Source: Bifidobacterium phasiani (GTDB lineage: Bacteria > Actinomycetota > Actinomycetes > Actinomycetales > Bifidobacteriaceae). Taken from it: a stretch of DNA of 64,000 nucleotides. The stretch lies in assembly GCF_019331775.1 (NCBI RefSeq), contig NZ_JAHBBD010000008.1:1-64000 (forward strand), read 5' to 3'. The notes beneath the pieces are model-generated. The model ran no database searches and was not told where the DNA came from. It worked only from the letters and a program-made list of their open reading frames with translations. The position numbers and the translations under genes are program-made. The stretch's first letter is position 1; each line of letters opens with the position of its first letter. Positions 18,898 through 27,116 of this stretch are shown here, piece by piece.

Positions 18898-20123
18898 GGG
18901 GGATCGTCGGCCTGCTGCCGGCGGCACGATGGTTCGGCTGCGCGGCGGTGGTCGTCGGTCTGCTGGGTCTCGCGCAGGTCATGACCATCGCGACGGGCAG
19001 CGTGGCGGTGGAGACGCTTCCCACGGCGACCAGCGTCGCGTTCTGTCTGATCGTCATGGCCATGTCGTTCTCGTCGACGGTCGCGCCCTGGGGCGTGGTG
19101 CTGCTGTGGTCGCTCGCCGACATCGCCACCGTGGTCCACAGCGGGGTCGTGCAGTGGGTTCCGTCGACCTGCATGACCGCCGTCGCACTCGCGGCCGGCC
19201 GGCTCGCCTATCGGCGCGCATGGTGCGGTGCGCTCGCGGCATGCGTTCCCACGGTTTCCGCGACGCTGCTGACCGCGGGACAGGGGGCTTCGCTCATCTG
19301 GACGGTGTCCACGTTGCTGCAGAACGCCGCATGGTACGGTGCCGCGGCGGGCGTCGGCATGCTGCTCGCCCGGTACCGTGCGCTGCTGCGGGCGGAGCGG
19401 CGTCGCAAAACCCAGGCCATGCGGGAGGAGATCATGATCCGGTTGCACGACTCGGTAGCCAACGACCTGTCCTACGCCGCCGCGTTGCTGCAGCGGGCGC
19501 AGACCTCGGACGGGGAGGTGAACGATGCGATGACCGATGCCGGATCGGCCGTGCACCACGCACTGGAGCGGACCCGCGACGCCATCGAATGGCTGCAGAC
19601 GGCGGAGGATGGGCGGTCCGACGACGGCGATGACGGGACCGCGACCCGGGGCGTGTCCGGGCGGCGTGACGGGGCCGGTTCCATTCGCACCGTCATGGCC
19701 GTCGGCGACGAAAGGCTTTCGGGCCTGGGGTTCATCGGGCAGTCCGTGCTGCTCTGCGATGACGGGGATTGTCCCGATGACCGGGATGCCGCGTTCCTGG
19801 TGCCGTTCCTACGCGAGCTGTATGGGAACATAGCCGGGCACGCCGATCCGAAGGGCGGGTATGCGGTATCGCTGGCATGCGGCCCGGCTTTGTATCGGGT
19901 GTGCGTATCGGACGAGGCGGCGCGGCGTGACGGAGCCGGCGAAGGCCGCCGCGGCGACGGGAAACCGCACCGTCACGGGTTCGGTCTGGAACGGTACCGC
20001 CGGCGGATCGAATCGGTCGGCGGAACGTTCCGGGTCGACCGGAGCGACGGCGTGTGGACGATGCTCGCCGTCATTCCGCGCGCATCTGCCGGCGCACCTC
20101 GAGGATGCGCTGGACGACGGTGA
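18894..20123 (+). CDS. Sensor histidine kinase (NarL-partner, HisKA_3 type)
   Basis: A 409-residue membrane kinase with five or six hydrophobic segments (12-160) and no large extracellular sensor domain. The dimerisation helix has IRLHDSVANDLSYAA with His185 as the likely phosphate acceptor. The ATPase part is short and divergent, with the N-box region RELYGNIAGHA and a G-box HGFGLERYRRR. An Asp/Gly-rich insert separates the two. It overlaps the response regulator by four bases and the convergent pgsA gene by 53 bases. A sensor buried in the membrane and located next to an ABC transporter fits sensing of envelope or peptide stress, which is inference. Confidence 0.8.
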   Translation: MRGIVGLLPAARWFGCAAVVVGLLGLAQVMTIATGSVAVETLPTATSVAFCLIVMAMSFSSTVAPWGVVLLWSLADIATVVHSGVVQWVPSTCMTAVALAAGRLAYRRAWCGALAACVPTVSATLLTAGQGASLIWTVSTLLQNAAWYGAAAGVGMLLARYRALLRAERRRKTQAMREEIMIRLHDSVANDLSYAAALLQRAQTSDGEVNDAMTDAGSAVHHALERTRDAIEWLQTAEDGRSDDGDDGTATRGVSGRRDGAGSIRTVMAVGDERLSGLGFIGQSVLLCDDGDCPDDRDAAFLVPFLRELYGNIAGHADPKGGYAVSLACGPALYRVCVSDEAARRDGAGEGRRGDGKPHRHGFGLERYRRRIESVGGTFRVDRSDGVWTMLAVIPRASAGAPRGCAGRR

Positions 20124-20718
20124 TCGTGCCGAGCACGGCCAGCAGCGTCATCGCCGCGGCGAGCACCTCGATCCGGCCGGACAGCCCGGTGGCGGCCATG
20201 CCGATCAGGATGATCGCCAGGCGGTCGGCCCGGGTGGCGACGCCGTTCTTCGCCTCGCAGCCCACCGATTCGGCACGGGCGCGGGCGTAGGAGGTCACGA
20301 ACGAGGTCATGATCGCGTACAGCGCGACCGCGGTGATGTACGGGGTCATATAGTCGGGGGCCGAGGTCTCCGCCGGGTCGTACCACAGGTCGTTGTGCAG
20401 GTTGACGTACAGGATGACGCCGGCCAGCGTCGCCCAGTCGGCGATGCGGTCGAGCGTGGAGTCGAGGAACGCGCCGAACCTGGTGCCGCCGTCGGTCAGC
20501 GCCGCCACCGAGCCGTCGAGCGAGTCGAACAGCACGAGGATCGTCAGCATGAACGCGCCGGCGAACAGCCAGCCGGTCACGCCGGTCAGCAGCGCCACCA
20601 CGATCGAAAGCACGGAACCGACGACGGTCACGGCGTTCGCGGAGATGCCCAGCCGGACGCACAGCCTGGCGATCGGCTCGATAATGCGCTTCCATCCCCC
20701 GCGGAATCGTTCCAGCAC
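20071..20718 (-). CDS. pgsA: CDP-alcohol phosphatidyltransferase, probable phosphatidylinositol phosphate synthase
   Basis: A 215-residue membrane enzyme that moves a phosphatidyl group from CDP-diacylglycerol to an alcohol. The family motif DG-x2-AR-x8-G-x3-D-x3-D reads DGSVAALTDGG, then G, D and D in place; the usual Arg after the first Ala is replaced by Ala. The order thrS-HIT-pgsA matches the mycobacterial locus of phosphatidylinositol phosphate synthase, which supports that substrate. The start is GTG at 20718 with a strong AGGAGGAG site; it gives the usual length, and the longer upstream frame is rejected. The missing Arg makes the activity less certain. Confidence 0.75.
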   Translation of the reverse strand: MLERFRGGWKRIIEPIARLCVRLGISANAVTVVGSVLSIVVALLTGVTGWLFAGAFMLTILVLFDSLDGSVAALTDGGTRFGAFLDSTLDRIADWATLAGVILYVNLHNDLWYDPAETSAPDYMTPYITAVALYAIMTSFVTSYARARAESVGCEAKNGVATRADRLAIILIGMAATGLSGRIEVLAAAMTLLAVLGTITVVQRILEVRRQMRAE

Positions 20719-20833
20719 GGTTCTCCTCCTCATACGGTCGTCAAGACTCCACCACCCTACCATCCGCCCCGGCGCGCGCCGGAAAACCGTATGCCCCGCG
20801 GGAATCGGGGCATACGGCCCTTCGGAGCGGCGC

Positions 20834-21466
20834 TCAGGCCGCCGGCAGGCGGAAGTCGGGGGCCAGGCGCTCGAAGGCCTCGGCATAGGCGGCGCGCTGG
20901 TCCGACAGCAGAATCGGCATCGTGCGGGTCTGCGCGACGATCGGCATGAAGTTCGCGTCGCCGTTCCAGCGCGGCACGACGTGCTGGTGCAGATGCGCGG
21001 CGACCCCGGCGCCGGCGACCTCGCCCTGGTTGATGCCGATGTTCCAGCCGTCCGGGCGCGAGACCTCCTTCATCACCGTCATCGCCAGCGTCGTGGCCTT
21101 CTCGAACTCGAACAGCTCGTCGTCGTCCAGGTCGGTGATCAGGCCGACGTGGCGGTACGGGCAGATCATCAGATGCCCGACGTTGTACGGGTACAGATTC
21201 ATGATCGCGAACACGTGCGTGCCGCGCCACGCGATCAGCCCGTCCTCGTCGGACTTCTTCGGCCCCGCGCAGAACGGGCACTCCTTGCTCTTCGGCTTGG
21301 TGACCCTGCCCTCGTCGTTGCGCAGCACGTAGGTCATGCGCTGTGGCGTCCACAGCCGCTCCACCGTGTCCTCCGGCGGCGGGAAGGCCTCCGGATCGTC
21401 CACCCGCGGCTCCCCCGCCGCGCGCCCGGATTCCATCTGCCCGTCCCGGGTTCGTTCGTCAGTCAT
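20834..21466 (-). CDS. HIT-family nucleotide hydrolase/phosphorylase
   Basis: A 210-residue protein with the histidine triad AAHLHQHVVPRW and an N-terminal CPFCAG pair (possible zinc site). Members next to pgsA/thrS in actinobacteria act on Ap4A-type nucleotides; that is family knowledge. The first 45 residues are acidic and variable. The ATG at 21466 has AAGGAGG upstream. It is 115 bases upstream of pgsA and likely co-transcribed. Confidence 0.85.
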   Translation of the reverse strand: MTDERTRDGQMESGRAAGEPRVDDPEAFPPPEDTVERLWTPQRMTYVLRNDEGRVTKPKSKECPFCAGPKKSDEDGLIAWRGTHVFAIMNLYPYNVGHLMICPYRHVGLITDLDDDELFEFEKATTLAMTVMKEVSRPDGWNIGINQGEVAGAGVAAHLHQHVVPRWNGDANFMPIVAQTRTMPILLSDQRAAYAEAFERLAPDFRLPAA

Positions 21467-21724
21467 CGCTGCCTCCTTCGTCGACCATCGTCCGTTCGTA
21501 TTCGCTGGCATCCGCCATCCTCAATGATATCGGCGTCCGCCTGCCGCCCCCCCGAGGAACCGGCCGATGCTGCCCGGGCAGCCTGCCCGATGCGATGCCG
21601 TACAGTGTGTCATCCGCTGCTTGCGAGCAGCCGAGAACACACCGCACGGCGCGATGCCCTCGGAAGCAGGCGTCCGGGGCTTGTTCCCCTCCGGCGCCGT
21701 CCATGCACGATCCGCCCGTCATGA

Positions 21725-21762
21725 CACAGCGGGCCGGAGCGCGCATGCTCCGACCCGCTGTG
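21725..21762 (-). terminator. Terminator-like hairpin after thrS
   Basis: CACAGCGGG (21725-21733) pairs with CCCGCTGTG (21754-21762), with an inner CGGAG/CTCCG, giving a 15-base near-perfect stem 24 bases after the thrS stop. Confidence 0.6.
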
Positions 21763-21785
21763 GCGATTGCGGAATCCGACCGCGA

Positions 21786-23843
21786 TTATTCGGCGTCCTC
21801 TACGGCTTCGGCGATGCCGACCGCGGCCTTGAAGTCGTCCGCGGAGTTCACCTGGACGCGCTTGCCGATGACCTCGAGGATCCAGGCGCGGGCCTGGTCG
21901 ACCGGCACGCCGTTGAGCTGGCTGCCGTCGCGGAAGCGGAAGCTCACCGCGTTCTTCGACATGTCGTCCTCGCCGACGATGAGGATGAACGGCACCTTCG
22001 ACTTCGAGGCGTTGCGGATCTTCTTGCCGAAGCGGTCGTCCGAGTAGTCGATCTCGCAGCGGACCATCTCGTCCTCCAGGGACTTGACGAAGCCGGCCAG
22101 ATGCGGGGCGAACTCGTCGGCCACCGGGATGCCGAGCACCTGCACCGGGGCCAGCCACGCCGGGAACGCGCCCGCGTAGTGCTCCAGCAGGATCGCGAAG
22201 AACCGCTCGATCGAGCCGAACAGCGCGCGGTGGATCATCACCGGACGCTGGTGCGTGCCGTCGGCCGCGATGTACTCGAGGCCGAAGCGCTCCGGCAGGT
22301 TGAAGTCGAGCTGGATCGTCGAGACCTGCCAGGTGCGGCCGATCGCGTCGCGCGCCTGCACCGAGATCTTCGGGCCGTAGAACGCGGCGCCGCCCGGATC
22401 GTCCACGAGCTCGAGGCCGGACTCCCTGGCGACCTCGGCCAGCGTGGTGGTCGCCTCCTCCCAGATCTCGTCCGATCCGACGAACTTGTGCTCGTCCTTG
22501 GTGGACAGCTCCAGATAGAAGTCGTTCAGGCCGAAGTCCTTGAGCAGGTTGAGCACGAAGGTCAGCAGGTTCTTCAGCTCGTCGCGCATCTGCTCGCGGG
22601 TGCAGTAGATGTGCGAGTCGTCCTGCGTCAGGCCGCGCACGCGGGTCAGGCCGTGCACGACGCCCGACTTCTCGTAGCGGTACACGGTGCCGAACTCGAA
22701 CAGGCGCAGCGGCAGCTCGCGGTAGGAGCGCTGGCGCGAGCGGAAGATCAGGTTGTGCATCGGGCAGTTCATCGGCTTGAGGTAGTAGTCGACGCCCTGC
22801 TTGACGATGTTGCCGTCCTCGTCGCGCTCCTCGTCGATGCGCATCGGCGGGTACATGCCGTCCTTGTACCACTGCAGGTGGCCGGAGATCTCATAGAGGT
22901 GGCCCTTGGTGATGTGCGGGGTCTGCACGAAGCTGTAGTGGTGCTTGCGGTGCATCTCGCGCGAGTAGTCCTGCATCGCGTTGATGATCGCCGCGCCCTT
23001 CGGGTGGAACACCGCCAGGCCGGGGCCCAGCTCCTCCGGGAAGGAGAACAGGTCCATCTCCTGGCCGAGCTTGCGGTGGTCGCGCTTGGCGGCCTCCTCC
23101 ATGCGCTGCGTGTAGGCCTTGAGGTCGTCCTTGCTCGCCCAGGCGGTGCCGTAGATGCGCTGCAGCATCGGGTTCTTCTCGGAGCCGCGCCAGTAGGCGG
23201 CGGCCGTGCGCTCGAGCTTGAACGCCTTGATGTAGCGGGTGTTCGGCAGGTGCGGGCCGCGGCACAGGTCCTTCCAGACCGTGTTGCCCTCGCGGTCGAC
23301 GTTGTCGTACATGCTCAGCTCGGCCTGGCTGACCTCGGTGGCGGCCTCGGGGTCGAGCGCGGCCTCCTTGTCGCCGATCAGCTCCAGCTTGTACGGCTGG
23401 TCGGCCTCCTCGGCGCGCGCCTCGTCCTCGGTCACCGTGCGGCGGCGGAACGACTGGGAGGACTTGATGATGCGCTGCATGCGCTTCTCGATCTCCTTGA
23501 GGTCCTCCGGGGTGAACGGCTCCTTGACGTCGAAGTCGTAGTAGAAGCCGTCCTTGATCACCGGACCGATGCCGAGCTTGGCGTCCGGGCGGATCTCCTG
23601 GACCGCCTGCGCCATGACGTGCGTCGCGGAATGGCGCATGATGGCCAGGCCGTCCTCGCTGTCCAGCGCGATCGGCTCGACGACGTCGCCGTCGTGCAGC
23701 GGCGTGTACAGGTCGCGCGGCTCGCCGTTCAGCCGGACGGCGATGATGTTCTTGTCGTCGGCGAAGAGCTCGACTCCGGTGAGGCTTGCATCCACCTCCT
23801 TCCGTTCGTCGTCGATGATGATGGAGATGGTCTGTTCAGCCAT
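21786..23843 (-). CDS. thrS: Threonyl-tRNA synthetase
   Basis: A 685-residue class II synthetase. It has an N-terminal TGS-like domain (1-65), an editing domain with [13 protein letters not shown], catalytic motifs [38 protein letters not shown] and [21 protein letters not shown], and a C-terminal anticodon-binding domain. The ATG at 23843 has AAAGGA upstream. The same frame stays open for some 800 bases further, but nothing there looks coding. A T-box-like element lies in its leader. Confidence 0.96.
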   Translation of the reverse strand: MAEQTISIIIDDERKEVDASLTGVELFADDKNIIAVRLNGEPRDLYTPLHDGDVVEPIALDSEDGLAIMRHSATHVMAQAVQEIRPDAKLGIGPVIKDGFYYDFDVKEPFTPEDLKEIEKRMQRIIKSSQSFRRRTVTEDEARAEEADQPYKLELIGDKEAALDPEAATEVSQAELSMYDNVDREGNTVWKDLCRGPHLPNTRYIKAFKLERTAAAYWRGSEKNPMLQRIYGTAWASKDDLKAYTQRMEEAAKRDHRKLGQEMDLFSFPEELGPGLAVFHPKGAAIINAMQDYSREMHRKHHYSFVQTPHITKGHLYEISGHLQWYKDGMYPPMRIDEERDEDGNIVKQGVDYYLKPMNCPMHNLIFRSRQRSYRELPLRLFEFGTVYRYEKSGVVHGLTRVRGLTQDDSHIYCTREQMRDELKNLLTFVLNLLKDFGLNDFYLELSTKDEHKFVGSDEIWEEATTTLAEVARESGLELVDDPGGAAFYGPKISVQARDAIGRTWQVSTIQLDFNLPERFGLEYIAADGTHQRPVMIHRALFGSIERFFAILLEHYAGAFPAWLAPVQVLGIPVADEFAPHLAGFVKSLEDEMVRCEIDYSDDRFGKKIRNASKSKVPFILIVGEDDMSKNAVSFRFRDGSQLNGVPVDQARAWILEVIGKRVQVNSADDFKAAVGIAEAVEDAE

Positions 23844-23867
23844 GGGATGTCCTTTACTATCGGGGCC

Positions 23868-23877
23868 CGCGGTACCA
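23868..23877 (-). promoter_or_regulatory. thrS: T-box-like motif in the thrS leader
   Basis: On the minus strand TGGTACCGCG matches the core of the T-box consensus (AGGGTGGNACCGCG) 25 bases before the thrS start. T-box RNAs sense uncharged tRNA upstream of synthetase genes. I could not build a convincing Stem I or a threonine specifier loop, so this is tentative. Confidence 0.3.
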
Positions 23878-23996
23878 ATGTGCAGGCCTGGACGTGTGCA
23901 GTTGACGGTTGACACGATATGAAATGCGCGAGACATCCGGCGTGGGCCGCCCCGGTTCGCGTGTTGTCGCGTTAGCTGTGGCGGATTTCGGGCATT

Positions 23997-24124
23997 GCAG
24001 CCATCCATATGCGTTACGTGAGGCATCCCGGGGGCGATGTCGCGGGTATGAGCCGTGGCACGGCAACGCCCGTACCCGCGGTCGCCGCGGAATAGTGCCT
24101 CACGTAACGCATATGGATGGCTGC
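23997..24124. repeat. Perfect 29-base inverted repeat with inner hairpin
   Basis: Arms at 23997-24025 and 24096-24124 are exact reverse complements and contain CATATG and TTACGTGAGGC. The 70-base centre holds a second inverted repeat (CGCGGGTA/TACCCGCG). The whole can form a large cruciform in the roughly 810-base gene-free region upstream of thrS. No T-run follows, so it is not an ordinary terminator. Confidence 0.85.
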
Positions 24125-24450
24125 CGGGCTCCGAATCGACGGCAGATAGTCGAGATGGGACCGGGCGCGGGAACGTGGTGCCTGGGTTCCCTGCGGGTTC
24201 TGCCGATGTCTTGTGCGTCGTGGCGTCGTGCCCGACGTGGAGTGTCAAGCGCCTGGGTGTCGGAGAAGACCACCGAGCCATCACTGGCGCGACCGGTGGT
24301 CTCGGTCGTCGTGGGGTATCGCTCGTCGTGCCGGTGGCTATCGCGGTCCGGTTGTCATGGGCCGGTTGCCGGGGGCCGGTTGCCGTCGGCGTCGGTTGTG
24401 GTTGGTAAACAACGGGGCGACTGCGTTTTAGCGGACGCTGGGCGATCCTC

Positions 24451-24502
24451 AGTGTCGGTTCGGTAGCACACGTATCGCCCCAAGTGCTACCGAACCGACA
24501 CT
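24451..24502. repeat. Perfect 19-base inverted repeat
   Basis: Arms at 24451-24469 and 24484-24502 (starting AGTGTCGGTTCGGTAGC) are exact complements around a 14-base loop. The rest of the gene-free stretch 23844-24654 shows short GT-rich degenerate repeats and no credible gene. Confidence 0.85.
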
Positions 24503-24654
24503 CGGATGAAGAGACGTCCTGGGCGCGTATGCCGAGCCGCCCAGGCCGGCATCGACGCCAGTGGGCCGGGCTCGCATCCCCGTCATTTCGGGACGGACCG
24601 GCGGATCGTGCCGGAATACGCGATGAGGGCGCCGTCTCCGGCGCCCTCATCGAC

Positions 24655-24729
24655 TGGTGGGCGATACAAGATTCGAACTTGTGACCCCTTCCGTGTCAGG
24701 GAAGTGCGCTACCACTGCGCCAACCGCCC
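24655..24729 (-). tRNA. tRNA-Val(GAC), copy 1
   Basis: The minus strand gives acceptor GGGCGGT with its partner, anticodon stem CTTCC/GGAAG and loop CTGACAC (anticodon GAC), T arm AGTTCGAATCT and an encoded CCA end. It is the last gene of the six-tRNA cluster. Confidence 0.95.
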
Positions 24730-24775
24730 GGTCGCATGAAAAAACCGCCACGCCACCTGGCATGACGGCCAATCA

Positions 24776-24851
24776 TGGAGCGGACAACGGGACTCGAACC
24801 CGCGGTCTCAACCTTGGCAAGGTTGCGCTTTACCAACTAAGCTATGTCCGC
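24776..24851 (-). tRNA. tRNA-Gly(GCC), copy 1
   Basis: Acceptor GCGGACA pairs with TGTCCGC. The anticodon stem is CAACC/GGTTG with loop TTGCCAA, giving GCC. CCA is encoded. The body is identical to the copy at 25203-25275. Confidence 0.95.
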
Positions 24852-24882
24852 AAAGAATCCCACCGTGAGAAGCAGGACTCCG

Positions 24883-24955
24883 TGGGTGATGTAGGAATCG
24901 AACCTACGACCCCTTCCGTGTGAAGGAAGTGCGCTAGCCGCTGCGCCAATCACCC
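24883..24955 (-). tRNA. tRNA-Val(CAC)
   Basis: Acceptor GGGTGAT, anticodon stem CTTCC/GGAAG with loop TTCACAC giving CAC, T arm GGTTCGATTCC. CCA is not encoded. Confidence 0.95.
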
Positions 24956-24990
24956 ATATTCATTTATATATAACGGAGCGAACTCCGTAG

Positions 24991-25062
24991 TGGGCGATAC
25001 AAGATTCGAACTTGTGACCCCTTCCGTGTCAGGGAAGTGCGCTACCACTGCGCCAACCGCCC
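24991..25062 (-). tRNA. tRNA-Val(GAC), copy 2
   Basis: The 72-base body is the same as tRNA-Val(GAC) copy 1, anticodon GAC, but without an encoded CCA. Confidence 0.95.
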
Positions 25063-25102
25063 GGGTCTGCGTCTCCTCGGCGGATTCGCATCCGCTCCGG
25101 AG

Positions 25103-25173
25103 AGGTGGGTACGAGAGTCGAACTCGTCTATACGGCTTTGCAGGCCGCTGCCTAACCGCTTGGCTAACCCACC
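25103..25173 (-). tRNA. tRNA-Cys(GCA)
   Basis: Acceptor GGTGGGT pairs with ACCCACC. The anticodon loop CTGCAAA gives GCA. T arm AGTTCGACTCT. CCA is not encoded. Confidence 0.95.
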
Positions 25174-25202
25174 GTAAAGGTCGTCAACTCTTCGGACCTT
25201 AG

Positions 25203-25275
25203 AGCGGACAACGGGACTCGAACCCGCGGTCTCAACCTTGGCAAGGTTGCGCTTTACCAACTAAGCTATGTCCGC
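25203..25275 (-). tRNA. tRNA-Gly(GCC), copy 2
   Basis: First gene of the cluster in the direction of transcription, identical in its body to copy 1, anticodon GCC, CCA not encoded. Confidence 0.95.
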
Positions 25276-25318
25276 GTGTGTCTTCCGCAGCGTTCCCGCT
25301 GCCTGAGCACGAGTAACT

Positions 25319-25347
25319 ACTATAACGACGCCGGTGGAGTTTGGCAA
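25319..25347 (-). promoter_or_regulatory. Promoter of the Gly-Cys-Val-Val-Gly-Val tRNA cluster
   Basis: On the minus strand TTGCCA (25347-25342) and TATAGT (25324-25319) are spaced by exactly 17 bases, close to the sigma-70 ideal. Transcription would start near 25312, some 35 bases before the first tRNA. Confidence 0.75.
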
Positions 25348-26088
25348 ATCCGCGTGTCGCGCGGTGTGTCACGGGGGTGGTGATACCCCGTAAACCCTTG
25401 TCCCGCAACGGTTTTCGGCGTTGTACGCCATGTGGGCGGCAATGGCGCCAAAAATATCCGCATCGACATCGGATTGGGCCGGTCGACCCATCCCGATCGT
25501 TCGGCCGGTCGATGGAGTCGGCCGATGGAGACGGAACGGACGGTCCTGCCGGTGCGGCGTGCGCCGGCACGTTCCGTGTCGACGGAATCGGGCGCGCGGT
25601 CGGTCCGTCCGCGCCGGCCGTGCGCGGTTCATGTCGCGGGGCGCCGGTGCGGACGACGGCGGGAACGCCGGCGGGACGGCGGATGAAGCATCCCCCGCAT
25701 ACCGTCCGGCGCCGCTGCGGAGACGACAATGACGGCCTGGCGGCGACAACGGGGCCGTCGGGCGGGCCGCGCCGACGGGGAGGTCGGCCCGCGCGCCCGC
25801 CGCCGCCCGGAAGGGCATGTCGGACGCTCCTCCGGCGCCGTCTCGCCGCCACGGTCGCCGGCCGCGCCGATGCGCCCGCGGAGGCCCGTGGGCGCCCGCG
25901 GGAGGCCCGGTGGTCTCGTCTGCGCCGCCGGCCCGCGGGCCGCTCCGACCGGCCGCGCGGTACGCCGGGGCGCATCGCGGCTCGGGGGCATCGGACGTGG
26001 CCGCCGCGCCCGCCGTCCCGCGGCCTCGCGGAAGATTCACCAATGGCATAAGCTCGCGGTTTCCCGGCGCTCCGGTTACATTGGAGGC
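25348..26088. other. Gene-free GC-rich stretch
   Basis: About 740 bases between the tRNA promoter and the PAC2 gene. Long open frames exist on both strands but encode Arg/Pro/Gly-rich sequence without family resemblance, ribosome sites or normal third-base use, so I call none of them. Confidence 0.5.
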
Positions 26089-26919
26089 ATGAGCGGAAAA
26101 ACACGAACGACCGTCATGCTCGCGGCATTCGAGGGGTGGAACGATGCCTGCCAGGCGGCCACCGACGTGGTGCACCACCTGATCTCGGCCTACGAGTCGC
26201 GTGAGGTGCGGCACATCCGGTGCGACGGCTACTACGACTACCAGGTCGCACGCCCGATGTCCTGCCACGTGCAGGGCCGCCGGCGCATCCTGTGGCCGCA
26301 GACGACGTTCTACGACATCGCGGTCACGCCGGACACGCACATCCTCGCGCAGATCGCGCCCGAACCGAACTACCGGTGGCTGGAGTACTGCCGGCAGAGC
26401 CTGCACATCGCCGAGGAGTTCGAGGTCGACCGTGTCATCACGCTGGGGGCCATGTTCGCCGACTGCCCGCACACCCGCCCCCTGCCGCTGGACGTCTCCG
26501 ACGGCGCCTGCCAGTGCGACATGGACCGCGAGTACAACGGCCCGGTGGGCATCCCCACCGTGCTGGACGCCAAGGCCCGCGAGAACGGCTATGACGCCAC
26601 GTCCATCTGGGTCTCGATCCCCCAGTATCTCGGCTCCGACCAGTGCGCGCAGGCCACGCTGCGCATGCTGGAGGCGCTGTCCGGTTGCCTGGGCGTCGCG
26701 CTGGACGCCGGCGACCTGCCGAAGAAGGCCGAGCGGTGGGCCGCGCAGGCGTCGGTGCTGGTGCGCTGCAACGACGAGCTCGCCGACTACGTGCGCCGTC
26801 TCGAACGCGACTACGACCTGGAGGCCAAGGCCCGCGAGGTGGCCTCGCTCGGCGCCCCGCAGGCCGAACAGCTGGTGCGCGAGGCCGAGCAGTACCTGCG
26901 GGACTTCGGCAGCTCCTGA
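26089..26919 (+). CDS. PAC2-family protein
   Basis: A 276-residue PAC2-family protein (named for the proteasome assembly chaperone fold) with the N-terminal TTVMLAAFEGWNDACQAATD signature and the internal GIPTVLDAKARENGYDATSIW. The C-terminus is helical and charged. The biochemical role in actinobacteria is not settled. I take the ATG at 26089, although GGAGG lies only one base before it; a TACATT -10-like box ending seven bases upstream suggests the message could be leaderless. An in-frame ATG at 26116 is the alternative. Confidence 0.85.
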   Translation: MSGKTRTTVMLAAFEGWNDACQAATDVVHHLISAYESREVRHIRCDGYYDYQVARPMSCHVQGRRRILWPQTTFYDIAVTPDTHILAQIAPEPNYRWLEYCRQSLHIAEEFEVDRVITLGAMFADCPHTRPLPLDVSDGACQCDMDREYNGPVGIPTVLDAKARENGYDATSIWVSIPQYLGSDQCAQATLRMLEALSGCLGVALDAGDLPKKAERWAAQASVLVRCNDELADYVRRLERDYDLEAKAREVASLGAPQAEQLVREAEQYLRDFGSS

Positions 26920-27028
26920 CGGTGCGCGCTTTGCGTGGCCTCGCGCGTCCGGTCGGTCGCCGGCGGCCCCGGACGCACGAATGCGGGGCGTGGACGGCGT
27001 ACCGACAACGGGGGCGTGCGGACGACCG

Positions 27029-27084
27029 GATATGCGCGGGCGGGCCGCGACCCACACGAGGGTCGCGGCCCGCCCGCGCATATC
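27029..27084. terminator. Bidirectional terminator between PAC2 gene and uppP
   Basis: A perfect 25-base inverted repeat (27029-27053 and 27060-27084) with loop ACACGA lies between two convergent genes. Confidence 0.8.
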
Positions 27085-27116
27085 ATCCGATCGTCGCGAT
27101 ACGGCGACCGGTTCCG

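Noticed and set aside
23909-24466. Open frames in the gene-free stretch upstream of thrS
   Set aside because: They run through perfect inverted repeats, lack ribosome sites and show no protein family features.
25341-26051. Open frames on both strands in the gap before the PAC2 gene
   Set aside because: Low-complexity Arg/Pro/Gly sequence, no ribosome site and no recognisable motif.
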